A DNA stretch of 64,000 nucleotides from Phragmites australis (Eukaryota; Streptophyta; Magnoliopsida; Poales; Poaceae). The first letter of the stretch is position 1. Every line of letters begins with the position of its first letter. Shown one piece after another: positions 10,316 to 22,507 of this stretch. The stretch lies in assembly GCF_958298935.1 (NCBI RefSeq), contig NC_084937.1:22081568-22145567 (forward strand). Reading direction: 5' to 3'. Made by a program: the position numbers and the translations under genes. Below the pieces are notes generated by a model, which saw only the letters and a list, made by a program, of their open reading frames with translations, searched no databases and was not told the DNA's origin.

Positions 10316-11164
10316 ATGCATCACCTACGTACTAGCCTACACTATACTACAGTAGCCTATCCCTTGTCACTGTCGTCGCTATTGCTGGCGCCGTCATCAT
10401 TGCTCTTGATGCCAGCCTCTTTTTCGACGTTGGCCACAACCTCCTCCTCCTCAATGGTGTTGCCAACGTCGTCCTCATCCTTCTTCTTCTATTCCTCCTC
10501 CTCAACATCCATCTCCTCCTCATCCAAGCCCGACAGTGGCGGACTGCTCTCCCACCAAGTGCAATTCATCGTCACCACCCTCCTCATCATCATTGAAGGA
10601 GAGGCCGCTTCTCTCCTTGCCGCTAGAGAGCTCCACTGCCTCCTTTTTCCTCTACCCGGGACATGCGCTGGCTTATCAGGGAGACAGGGACCAATCCATA
10701 TAGTAGGGAGGCAGTGGTATCGGAGAGGGTAGTGGAGAGTGCAGCGGCACTAGAGCGGCCATGGCAAGGGCGATGGAGATGGCAGTGGCAGATGGGGAAT
10801 GCGGATTGGAGCTAAGCGAGGTGAATGGTTTTTTTTAGAGAGGAGGTGAGCCAGCGTGGATGACGACATGGAGCATTTATTACTAATGGTTGGAAAGTAG
10901 AACTGGGTGAGGTAAATTTGACCCTTGGTATCCGCTATATTTCTAGAGTATTTCAGATAGTTCTAGTATAGATCTGTCTGAAAAATTTATTCTAGATGAC
11001 TCTAAGCTGAACTCGACCAGGATATAACTTATCTTAGACAGCTCCAGCTATCTGGCTTATCTTAGATGGCTCCCAATACAGATTGTCTGAGATAATATAT
11101 CTCACATGGTTCTAAAGAAACCATGAGAGACAAACCGTCTAATATGATTATTTTTATTGTAGTG
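10316..11164. mobile_element. CACTA-type transposon remnant (right end only)
   Basis: The right edge, read on the - strand from 11164, is CACTACAATAAAAATAATCA, a CACTA-superfamily terminus. Inside it, 10920-11150 carries many short subterminal repeats of the type 'TCTtAGAtGGCTCC / GACAAACCGTCT' in both orientations, as in CACTA subterminal regions. The inner part (10316-10730) is low-complexity CTC/TCC repeats. No matching left CACTA end and no transposase were found, so the left boundary is arbitrary. Confidence 0.6.
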
Positions 11165-11177
11165 GTTGGACCACAAC

Positions 11178-14100
11178 TGTGAGAACCCGACCAAACGGTA
11201 TTCGAACTAATCATCAGGCAGATCATTAACATAAATCACAATCTCGACGATTAATCAAAATACCGCTCCGGCAGTCCCGACATGTGTTTTGTGCCCAAGG
11301 ATCGGAACACATGCCTTCCAACATGTACATTACAACATAGCTTAATAAAGATCGAGTAATAAATATTTATATTACAAGTATTAAGTATGCAACTGATTTC
11401 AACAATTTACAACAAAAGCGAGCTAGGAGGAGACAAAACCCCTCAACTCCTAACCAATAAAAGATCTACGCAGCGGAAGAAAATAAACTAAACAACAAAA
11501 GGATATGAAGCCACATGCCCTTAGACTCCATACCAAAAGCATCGAGTTCAGAGTAGAGTGTGCTACTCCTACCTGCCACCCTGATCGGCAGGCACAAAGT
11601 AGCCAAACAGCGCCTCTTCCTCGCCAACCTGCGAACCTGCAACAACTTAAGGGCAGCACCTTGAGTACGAAGATACTCACAAGTCTTACACAGTATGGGT
11701 ATATATATTTTTGACTCCAAGGATCATGCATTAAGCTGGAAGCAAGAATTAACATGGTTAAGTTAATTAAACGGTAAGCAACCTAGACGTAGGTGTGAGT
11801 AACTAGCTTAACCAACATATATGAAACAACCCCGCATCACCAACTGAACATAAGTAATTGTAATCAACATGTGTATCAAAAGTATAACAAGTACCAACTC
11901 TGACCACTCCCGCATAACCACCATGTCCATACCACCACCACAAACCCGAACCATAACCACACCAAACCATCTCATATCTGAACCAACACCACTATCACTC
12001 CAACATAACTCCAACATAACCGATCCACAAACACGTAGCCGAACCATCACCAACAACCGAGACTCTACGATCGGTGCAGATAAGCGATAGACATGCTCAT
12101 AACCGAGAGCGCGGCAGTTCGAACTGTTTTTACACCCTGCAGGGGATACTCTTGGACCCACACGACATGAAGACCATACGGCTTGTGGCACCGGCCAAAG
12201 TGCACACAAGGGGGTACTCGTGACAACCTTTCCCAACCAGCCCCAACCGTGTGCGACATGCAACGCTCGGTGTGGCGGTACCAGAACTACTCCCGAAGCA
12301 AACTAGTACCGCTTACAAGCCCACCCGCTCACACCGTCGTTGTTCAGGCCTCACAAAGCCACAGCTGCAAAGGTGAGTAAGGTAAGTGCTAAAGCCGACT
12401 ACACCGACGATCGGTGCTTAACCGGTGCAAGCGGTCTACGGTGTCCGGTTTTCCTTTACCGTCCTACCCAGGGGACCTCCACATCCGGGCAGGCTAAACA
12501 CCCTCCTAGTATCGCTCACACCTCGCCTCATACTCACCACTCAACCAACCACCACATCTCAACCACCTTGACATCAAGTATTTGTAATCATAAACATAAT
12601 TGTAAGATAGGAGCAACCCTAAGCTCGCGAACAACGGAGTACGCCGCCATTCGTCTTCTACTGATGACCTAATGCATTGCTAAGTATATAAGTCGAGCTT
12701 ACACCTTAGATACAACATCATCTCTAGGCTACAAGGAATATACACGAACAGGTGACCAAGGTAGAAGAATGCAACGGTTTAGGTTCTACCCAAGGTACCC
12801 GACGACACATGCATACATACATAAGCATATTTAACATTTTAGATTTCAAGTTAACCCGGTGCAATATGATAGATGCTTGCCTTGCTACCCTGGATAAAAA
12901 AGATACGGCGCGACGGGATCGCCTTTGGCCTCCGGGATCGACGGATCGGCGTTCTCTAAAAAGGATCAACGCGTGCAATGCAATGAGTATGAATGAAGTG
13001 CAAATATATACCAAAATATGCATATAATAGATGAAATTATTTTTCCTAGATAGAACAAGTCATAAGAAAACTAGCAAAATTAGATTCATCAATTTTGGAC
13101 TTATGATGAATTAACGATGAATTAATGAAGCTTTAACATAATTAATTAATCTCAGAAATTTAATTCATTATTTCATGGCTAAAATATTTTTAATAGGTAG
13201 AGTAGGTTATTATGAAACCAACAAAATTTGTTTCATAATTTTTGGAGCTACAGAAAATTTATTATGAATTTTACAAGTTTCAGCAAACAGTAATAGTGCT
13301 GTCTAGGTATACATCGGTCAGACCGTAGGTATACTGGCGGTCAGACCACCAAGAGTCGTGGTTAGACCGTCGGAAACGCGGTTAGACCGCCTCCATGCAG
13401 AGGGTTTTGGCCCCTGGCGGTCTGACCGACCTTGGGGTGGCGGTCAGACCGCTGGGAGTCACCGGAGGCACTTTGGAAACTCACCGGTGACGATTTTGGC
13501 GACATTTGGAGTGGGGACTTGGACCTAGAGCATTACATTGACTTCCTCTACCACGTAAGACAACATGCATACGCCGAAATCGACTAAAACTCAGCTATTG
13601 CTCCTAATTCATCAAGAACTCATGAACTTCAAACCCCTAGCTCAAAATTCGAAATCCAACCATCCAAAAGGCGGATTCTTGCCATTGGAGTTTAGGGGAC
13701 TCACCCAAAGGCCTTTACTAAGGTTGTGGACCGCCGATTGAAGGAGGAAATGGAGGAAAAAGCTCGGGATGCAAAGAAATCTGGTGTTCTTCACATTTCA
13801 ACCCTAAACACCAAAAGACACCAAATTCGGCTCAAATCCTCTGGGAAAATGAAAATGAATTGGGGGGATAGATAGCTCATGAGCTTGTGATCGCAATGAT
13901 ACCACATACTCACCTCAAATCTCTCTCTTGAGCTCAGATTTTGGAAGAAAAGAGAGAGGAAGTGAGAGGGAGAGTGAGAAGGGAGGGGAGCACGGTGGGG
14001 TGGCGTGGGGGAGAGTGAGGAGGAGAGAGAGTGAGCTGCCACTATAGAGGGAGAGAGAGTGGGGTGGTTGGCCCACTCTAGTGGGACCCACGTGTTAGAA

Positions 14101-14278
14101 AAAGAGTCTGTTTTAACTGCGAATTTTATTCTTCTCTCTCCTGGATCTCTTTCTCTCATTCAATTGTTTTCAAACGAAGTGCTCTAGTACGCCAAAATAA
14201 TTTACCTCAAATTTAATTATAATGCTAATGATGCATGATTAAACTTAATCACGCGATTATAGAATTTGGGACGTAACA
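11178..14278 (-). mobile_element. Solo LTR of a Ty3/gypsy-type element, about 3.1 kb
   Basis: On the - strand it opens TGTTACGTCCCAAATTC (14278 downward) and ends GGGTTCTCACA (11178). Flanking 5-mers are ACAAC (11173-11177) and ACAAT (14279-14283), a target-site duplication with one mismatch. No gag or pol lies between the ends, so it is a solo LTR. The very long LTR and its opening resemble rice RIRE3/RIRE8-like gypsy LTRs; that name is from memory. It carries six short repeats of GGTCAGACCG type at 13310-13460 and a purine-rich 13930-14060 block. It inserted 13 bp from the CACTA end at 11164. Confidence 0.7.
13316..13455. repeat. Cluster of near-palindromic GGTCWGACCG motifs
   Basis: Six copies of a CGGTCAGACC/GGTTAGACCG/CGGTCTGACC motif occur in about 140 bp, near 13316, 13338, 13358, 13379, 13418 and 13440. 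They appear in both orientations within the solo LTR. Similar motif clusters occur in other plant LTRs, so this is a feature of the LTR rather than a separate locus. Confidence 0.7.
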
Positions 14279-14283
14279 ACAAT

Positions 14284-16006
14284 AAAGACTTTAATTAGCC
14301 TTGGCATTAAGTAGATCAAAGGCCACACTTTGCACTGAAAGTTTGTTCAAATGCATCCCATACATATGACGAGAGGTGTTTGATGAACTTTTGTTACTCA
14401 AAATTCATGAATATGGAATAATAGGAGTAAACACGACAGCATGGGCCACATGTAAGTCGATGATTATTTGGGCATACAACAATACAACTTTTTTTGAACG
14501 TAAACAACAATACAAATATCTAAGCGCAGTATACGGCGTATGCAAATCCCGTGATCAAACTCTATGATGAGTGGGCCTTTGGCCTAATATTCTACGATAC
14601 CATTAGACTCCTTTGGTCGCTCTCCTGACGGAGCATGAAGGATAAACTAGATCATAAATCTGATGCCCGATTTAATTTAAATGATATGATGTCTCAGAAA
14701 CTACCGATCAATACGAAGACGGAGTATATTAGCCGGTCCGCGCGCTCGGCGGCATCGAGTAGCAGCGGCCGCCGCGCAGGATAACACGAGGACGAGGACG
14801 CGAGCCGGGCTCTTTATAAGTAATCTTAGATCACTGTGAGATAATTAATTATCTTGAGAATATAAACAAACTAGCGGCACAAGTGCATACATATGAAGCT
14901 TTTTTTTAACAACAATTTCTCTTCTCTTAGACATCACCTAAAAAATAAGTAATTGGGAATGGTCTAAGGCTTCTCCCAATGTTGGTTTCTTAGATATTAA
15001 TTAGGATTCAATTAGGTAAAAAAAAATAGATGTAGTAAGCAATTTAAAGAGGAGAAATAATGAGATTATTTCTTATAAAAAAACTAGCTCTTTGAGCAAT
15101 CTTAGATGACTGTGAGATAATTAATTGATTTGGGAGATCTCTAGAAACTAGCAGCACATACACATATATTAGGAGTTTGTTTCTTAACTGGAATTTCTTA
15201 CTTAAAAAATAAGGCATTGCAAGTGTCCTAATGAATTTCCTTCCTTCACTGAGAGAGAAACTTGACTTCTACCGGTGTATCGTGTATTGTGTCATGCAAG
15301 ATTTTTGGTATCACATATGATTTTTTACTAACATAGTAAGGAATTAAAGAAAAGAGAGGAGAAGTGATGTTTTATATAAGATACTGCTCAGGCACTAAAT
15401 CAAGACTAAGAAACCGTGTATCTTGCATTGTGTTGTGTTATATGAAGAATTTGTTCAAAACGCAAACAACAATTAATTGACTTTGAAGACCTAGTAAACA
15501 AAAATCTAATACTGTGCACTGTAGGAGTTGTTTCTACACATCAATGTAATTCTCTCCCTATGATATGACAGTCTTGGATATAATAATTTGATACCATGCA
15601 TCGGAAGTAATGGTGAGTTTGGTTATAGGGATATCCTCGCCTTCCATGACGGGTAAACAAATTTGCTCACCTCTGGCCAGAAAACAAATGAAAATACCAA
15701 ACATCCTTGCTAGGGATCCAAGCCATTCTTCAAAGCTTCTTAATTACCCATCACTCCTAGTGTAGTGTCTTAGACGTTAATTAGATATCCAAAGACAATA
15801 AAAGATGACGTGTCAGTGTAATTAAGTAATAGAGAGAACGAATTAGTGTCTTCAGAAGAAATAAGCTAGGCTCAAATTAAAAAACTAGAAACCAACAAAT
15901 ATACATCGGAGGAAGCTAGTGTGCTCGAAGTGTGTTCTCTCATTTAGCTATTGGTCATAAGAAATCATATAGATACCACACATATACACTATGCATTTAT
16001 GTAGAA
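14284..16006. other. Non-coding stretch with a diverged direct repeat
   Basis: About 14812-14970 and 15089-15220 share order and wording ('ctctt...gcaatcttagat-actgtgagataattaatt', 'aactagc-gcac', 'cttaaaaaataag'). They are therefore two old copies of one repeat, perhaps MITE-derived. A GC-rich island of about 70 bp at 14735-14815 has no ORF. No gene is supported. Confidence 0.4.
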
Positions 16007-17420
16007 TGAGATTGGTGACTAGAGGGGTGAATAGATGTCTCAATAAATTTCTTTTGAAATCATTGGCTTTCTCCCATTTGAATCATCCAACACTACTTAA
16101 AACTCAAGCAGAAACAAAAATAGAGAGAAGTTTTAACAACAGAAAATTAAGACAACACGACTCCACGTATGGTATACGAATCATAGGTTCTATTTAAGAT
16201 CAATCCAAGTGTCTTAGCACTCGAAAGATTATAACTTGCAAAGAAACAAGAAAAGATGAGCAACAAGCAACAAATCTCTCCAAGTTGATTGTCTAGAGGC
16301 AAGAGAATTCAAGACCCCATCATATAAGTGTATGTATACGAGTTTTATGCCTCTAGCAATAAGAAGAGTGACCTCACAAGGTGCTGAAATTTTATCCTAA
16401 AAATCAAAACGAAAATCAAATCCGAAAACTAAAAAACTTGCAAGGGAACCAATAGAGAAAAACTTGCAAGGAGGTAAGCATAATAACATGAAGAAAAATA
16501 AACTTTATTGCAACATAAGTTAGTCCTATTTTAGGCAGATTACAAAGATTTTTTCTCATAAAACTCTCAGCTAATACATAGGCTAAACACTCCCCTTCCT
16601 CTCCTTAAAACCCTATTACAAGACTCTCATATGGATGGCACAAGTGATTTAAAATAGCTAGTTCATCTCCTTCCACAGCCATATCCCTCTATTTATAAGC
16701 CTAGAAAACTTAACCCCTAAGTTTTTTAGTTTTTTTCCCCAAAATATCTCTCTTTTAGTACACTCCTACCTACAATCGAGGATATTTTGGTCCAGTTTCT
16801 TCTCAATTCATCAGATGGCCACAACACCTTCACGACTTAGCTTCCCTTCGATGCAAACTTCACGATGGTGCTACGTACTAATCCAGTTCTCCCACGTTTT
16901 GAGGCCAAATTGTGAAACCCTAGCACCTTTCTCAAAGCATGACTCCCCACTTGCTTACACCTTAAGCAAACACTCCGATGTCGACGCGTGTACTCTATCT
17001 TGCGATTATGACTGCCGGCAAGTCTCCCCCACCCCCAATCCCTCAGGCCGTCTTGTCACTTGCACCGGCATCCCCTTCGCTTGACTTTCATGCTTTGATT
17101 GACCTCCACATATTCAGCTAGGATCACCCTTAAATCCATCTGGCCTCCTTGATCGTCCAGCACTAAACACTCTTCTTGGGCCCGATCATCCTGCCGTCGA
17201 CCACCAAGTTGCATCCATCACCTGCACACCATGAGACAAGCAAACACATATCTCCAACTCCAATTCCAGTTAGTCCATAATCAATATGCTCAAATGAAAT
17301 CCTAAATTAATTCAAATCACATCAAACCTTATACAAAATTGAAGATCATCAAACCAAATAAATACCTATGTCAATCACTCATCATAAGTAAATCAAAGTA
17401 TATTTCAACTTAGTTTCTCA
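16007..17420 (-). repeat. 3' LTR of the truncated Sirevirus
   Basis: 1414 bp. It is bounded on + by TGAGATTGGTGAC (16007) and GTTTCTCA (17420). It lies immediately next to the purine-rich tract on the - strand, as a 3' LTR should. It is homologous along most of its length to the LTR-like block at 3764-5165. Confidence 0.7.
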
Positions 17421-18799
17421 ATCTCTCCCTTGATGAGTGCATTGACAACCCTCAAAACACAAATATTTTGGTTTAGAAATTAAAACAAGATAAGCTCATC
17501 CAAGTGAAAAAACTCGAGAAAGAGCAAAATATGTCACTTAGCATAATAAAGGTTGCAAAAACTCTAAAAGAGGCAAAGACGAGCTAAAAACCTCAAAAGA
17601 GCAAGAAAAACTCAAAAACCCAAAAAAAACGCATGTCCCTCCTTGATGATTGCACATTTTCTATTTTCCCCATTTCATTTCTAGATAAATGCAATTTTCT
17701 CTCCCTTTGTTGAATATTTGTGCATAATATATTTGGGCATATTTTCTCCCACTTTAGCAATGCAAACATCAATGATATAAGATAATGCCAAAGATGTGCA
17801 AATGAAATGCGAGCATACAAAGCTTCACATATAGATCACAAAGCACTTGTAAGGACTAGAGATGTCAAAGCACTATGATGAGTAAACAATATAACTTAAA
17901 GGCACACAAAGTCTCGAAGTGAGTTCATGCCACAAGCACCGGGAGTGAAGCAAGTTTTTATCATGTAGTTTAATTATCCAAAAGATGTCACTACAAAAGC
18001 ATCCACGGTTTCATGATCAGTGCAAAGATTAGAGAAACTAGTGATATGTCAAGTTCGAACTAGGCAACCAAGTTCAACCCGACAGGCTATGCAAACACCC
18101 ACATATTAATCCAAGTTTTAGTTTGATAACATGAAAAAGAACATTCTTAACTACCAGATTAAAATACATAAGTTAACTTTCTCATTTGAACATTTAACTA
18201 TCCTCAAATGAGTTTTAAGCAACTATGGGTTCACTTCTTTGGCAAACCACATGAAGCCTTAATCCACCGTATTAGATTCAATTTTAGCTCAAAACTTGAT
18301 CATTCATTTTATTAACTCAACATAGGATTCAAGATATACAATTTTTCATAAAGTAAAAATAAGTTGTGCATTTGCGACACAAAAGAGCACATGTTCTTCC
18401 AAGGGTTAATCATGGGCTAAATATTTACATAGACAAAAGTCAAAAACCCTCAATCCGCTGAACTGAACAAAACGGTGTAGCACATACTTTTCACAGAACT
18501 AGCCTTAATTTAAGCACTGATCAAGATAAAGCAAATACTTAAGGGTGACAAGAGATTATATTCACATTTCAAGTTCATTCTTAGAAAAGATAAGTTTACT
18601 CAACAGAGTTTATGCTACGTTTCAATAAGAATCTAAACTTGCACAAATTGGTATACATCGACTACACTTAGCACAGATTCACAACTAGTATAAGAAAGTG
18701 GTGCAAATAACATATAAATGAAGCTTGCTAACATGATTATCTTACAAAATATTATGCAATGCAAATGAAATAAAAGTAAGATAGAGTATGTACAAATGC
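17421..18799 (-). other. Sirevirus 3' internal non-coding region
   Basis: AT-rich, with no ORF above background. It lies between the pol stop region and the 3' LTR of the element at 16007-21775. Sireviruses often have a long spacer or an env-like ORF here; no env-like ORF is recognisable. Confidence 0.5.
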
Positions 18800-21775
18800 A
18801 ACTTCTCCTCACACAATTTCATAGGGATGGCACATACCAAGCTCTCCCCTTAGAAAGTCAAACCTTGCTGCACCTAGAGGCTTGGTGTTGGATATCTATG
18901 TAGCTCAACTCAATGTATCATTTCTCATTGTGGTCTCTCAAGAAGTGGAATCTCACATTAATATGTTTGGTTCTAGAGTGTTGAACTGAATTATTGGCTA
19001 AGCTTATGGCACTGCTGTTGTCACACAAAAGCGGCACACTCCTGAAATCTAACCTAGAATCCCTCAAAGTAGCAACCATCCACAAAATATGTGAGCAACA
19101 GCTAGCAGTAGCTACATATTCAGCTTCAGTAGTAGATTACACAACGCTAGACTGCTTGCGAGAAGACCAATACACAAGAGAAGTATCCAAGAAATGATAG
19201 GTACTAGAGGTACTCTTTCTGTCAATTCTACAACCAGTAAAATCCGCATATGAAAAGTCACGAAGAGAAAGCGAAGAGGGTGCAAAAAACTAAAGGCCAT
19301 AGTCGTGAGTGTGCTTGAGATACTTTAGAATGTGTTTCACTGTTTGACGGTGGGACGTCCTCGGTGAAACCTGAAAGCGAGCACACAAGTATATGGTGAA
19401 GTGGATGTCGGGTCTTATCACTGTAATGTACATGAGGGAGCCGATCATGCTCTTGTACTCCCACTGGTCCATCTCATTTCCATCTTCATCCGGATCAAGC
19501 ATGGTCAAGATAGCCATTGGTGTCCCTAATGGCTTTGCATTGCTTATGTCGAACTTATTCAGTAGATCCTTGTTGTACTTCACTTGGTGGACAAAGGTGC
19601 CTTACTTGCACTACTTGATTTGAAGCCTAAAGAAGAAGTTAAGCTCGTCCATTATCGACATCTTGAACTCCTTGCTCATAGTTTCCGCAAACTTGGTCAC
19701 AAGTGCATGAGAAGAGCCACCAAAAATAATATCATCCACGTAAATCTGAACAAGTAAGAAAGAATTGCCATACCTGAGAGTGAACAAAGTTTTATCAGCT
19801 GACCTCATCACATACTCATGCCCTAGCAAGAAAGACCTAAGCCTATCATACCAAGCCCTAGGTACCTGCTTAAGCCCATACAAAATTTTTTGAAGCTTGT
19901 ATACTCTATGATGGTATTTGGGATGCTCAAAGTATATGTGTTGCTTGATATAGACATCTTCCTCTATGAAACTATTTAGGAAAACACTCTTGATATCCAT
20001 TTGATGCAACTTGAAACTTCGGGATGCCGTAAATGTAAGGAAGATCCTAATGACTTCTAGCCTAGCTACTGATGTAAAGGTCTCTCTAAAGTCTACCCCC
20101 TCTACTTGAGTGAAACCCTGAGCTAGCAGTCTAGCCTTATTTCTTACTATAGACGTTTTCCTCCCCTGTTTGTTTTTGAAAACCCATTTGTTGCCTATGG
20201 TGTGAATATTTGGGAGTGGCTCTACAAGGACCTAAACTTAGTTTCTCTCAAAGTTTTCTAGCTCTTCATTCATGGTATTGACCCAACTCAAATCTGATAA
20301 AGCATGTCCAACATCATGAGGCTTAAAGGAAGCAACAAATGCAGAATCAGTGAAATAAGCATAATAAGCAGATTTGAACCTCGTTACCCTTTCATTGATG
20401 TCATTGATAATCATATGTGGAGGGTGTCTCTATTGAATGTGTTAAGGAGTTTCGCGCTACGAGATGATCTTCCCCTCAAAAACTGTTGGTGCAGGCTCGA
20501 AAGCAGCTGAAGTGGAAGTAGAGGCTGCAGGACCCTCTACCGGTGTAAAAGAGGCAGGAACTAGCTTGGAAGCAAGTGTGATAGTAGGAAGTAGTGGATC
20601 ATCCTAGTCATCCCTGAAAAGCTAGAAGGCCGTCATCTACAAAGATGGTTTCGCACATCTCCTAGTCACCTGCACACTTAAAGACAGATCTAGCACAAAG
20701 GGGTTGATTCATCAAAGATCACATCACAGTACTCCATGATGATGTTAGTACCAAGATAAAAGACCCTATAATTAAGAAAGACCATAAAGAGAATACCCCA
20801 AAAAAATATCATCGAAAGAATGCGATTCGAATTTATCAAGATTGCCATCCTTTAGGATCAAGCACCGACACCCAAAACTCTCAAATACGGAATCTTTGGC
20901 TTCCTCACAAAATGCAACTCATAAGAAGTCAAATTCAAGATCGAATGTAAGAAAACATGATTGGAGATGTAGCACGCCATGCTAATGGTCTCAGTCCAAA
21001 ACTTCCTAGGAGTCCTATATTCATCGAGCATCATCCTAACCATCTCCATCAAAGTGCGATTCTTTCTCTCAACCACGCCATTCTGCTAAGGAACGCGTAG
21101 GGCAGAAAATTAATGCTCAATGTTATGCTCAAGACAGAAAGCATCAAAGAGATAGTTCTTAAACTCGGTGCCATTATAACTGTGAATTACTTTCAATGCA
21201 CCAGAGAGTTCTTTGAACAATCTCAAAACCAAGCTCCGAAATTGTGAAAACACTTCATCCTTGCTCACAAGAAAGAAGACCCAAGAGTAGTGAGATAAGT
21301 CATCAACAATTACAAGAACATATCACTTCCCGCCCGTCGAATGAACTCGAGAAGGACCAACAGTGTCCATACGGAGAAGTTCTTCCGGTCGTTCAGTCAT
21401 TACTAGATTGACTAGTAGGTGATGAGCGACAATCATCTTGCTATGCCAACAAAGAGCACAAATAAGGTTCTTCTCAAACTTAAATTTGGACAATCCTCAG
21501 ATCAAACCTAGGACACTCAAACGAGTAAGCAAATCAAAACTCATATGTCCTAGTCTCCTATGCTACATCCAAAGCTCAGAAGAAAGTTATGCAATCAAAC
21601 AACGAGAAGAATCAAGAGACTTAGAAAAATCAGCTCAAAAACTCTCCCAACTCTGAAAATTCGGCAAATTAAAGCGCCAGAAGAATCAAGAACTCGAGAA
21701 GTATCACGTTTGAAACGCACTTCTAAGTGCTCATCTAGTAACTGAAATACATAGAGAAGATTGTATCTCAGACGG
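18800..21775 (-). pseudogene. Sirevirus-type copia pol remnant (integrase - RT - RNase H)
   Basis: Pieces read in order downward. 21775-21540: GAG-pre-integrase (YNLLYVFQLLDEHLEVRFKR, RRLGHMSFDLLTRL). 21500-20858: integrase, including VERKNRTLMEMVR. 20009-19611: reverse transcriptase, with DIKSVFLN and the catalytic YVDDIIFG. 19583-19290: IRPDIHF, the copia connection region. 19250-18840: RNase H (STTEAEYVA, then LLCDNSSAISLAN and HINVRFHFLR). Multiple stops and frame changes separate the blocks. Full-length copia pol would also have gag and protease upstream; both are missing. Confidence 0.9.
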
Positions 21776-22507
21776 TTCGAGCCTTAGCAGGAGAGTGGTC
21801 GTGGTATAGGAAAGAGTTTTGGCTGAGAATAGCTAGGAATTTGGTGTAGTCATGGGAGGAACAAGGCAAAAACACTTTTATTCAAATCTTTTTGTTCTGA
21901 TATAGGGCAAGACTTACACAGCATTCATCCACGCACCCCTACTGCTAAGCCTCCAAGATAACTAGCCATTTGCCTCTTGGTACATCACAGTGGCGTACAA
22001 TTAGTATTGGATCAAAATCGACAACAGCACTGGTGACGCCTATTCGGCAAAAATTTATATGAAACAGTTCAAATTTCCACATTATTTGAGAAAAAAAATC
22101 TTGAGTTTTAAACGATGCCTAAATGGTGGTCAATGCCAACACCATGTCAATGTGCTTGAGGGCTTGTTTGGAAAAGGAGGATTGGGATCTCAGTCCTAGA
22201 CTTTAGTTTAGATTGGAATTAAAAATTCTAAAGCTCTCTATCGAAATCCCCTCTTCCAAACGTAGCCTAATTTGCATCAGGAACCTGCCCGCGAGCCGCT
22301 GTGAGGCCGACCAAACAGAGTTATGTGGACGCACATTACAGGCAGTGAACGTAGTAATATGCATCCATCACAAATTGCATTGTTCAGCAGGGAACATGAT
22401 TAATTTGGAGAGGACGAGAGACGCTCTTAATTTCACAGGTAAAACGACAGGAAGGTATCAGCAAATCAGAAAGCTCTGTAAATGAGTACATTCTGGTATT
22501 GCTGAGT
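21776..22507. other. Non-coding, AIP2 3' flank, with a small MITE-like palindrome
   Basis: About 22150-22270 has imperfect inverted ends (GGGCTTGTTTGGAAAAGGAG and, reverse-complemented, AGGCTACGTTTGGAAGAGGG). This is a MITE-style unit of about 120 bp. The target-site duplication is not clear. The rest is unassigned and includes the 3' UTR of AIP2 next to 22507. Confidence 0.45.

Larger units (their letters stand above)
16007..21775 (-). mobile_element. 5'-truncated Sirevirus-type Ty1/copia retrotransposon
   Basis: The order on the - strand is: truncated pol (21775 to about 18800), long 3' non-coding internal region (18800-17421), polypurine tract AAGGGAGAGAT (17431-17421), then the 3' LTR (17420-16007). 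The LTR starts TGAGAAACTAAG and ends with the Sirevirus hallmark, seen on + as TGACTAGAGGGGTGAATAG, giving TGAG...CTCA ends. gag, protease and the 5' LTR are missing. The break is at about 21775, inside the GAG-pre-integrase region. It is dead because of stops and frameshifts. Confidence 0.85.

Noticed and set aside
10316..10732. 138-codon + ORF rich in Ser
   Set aside because: Low-complexity CTC/TCC repeats inside a CACTA remnant; no domain.
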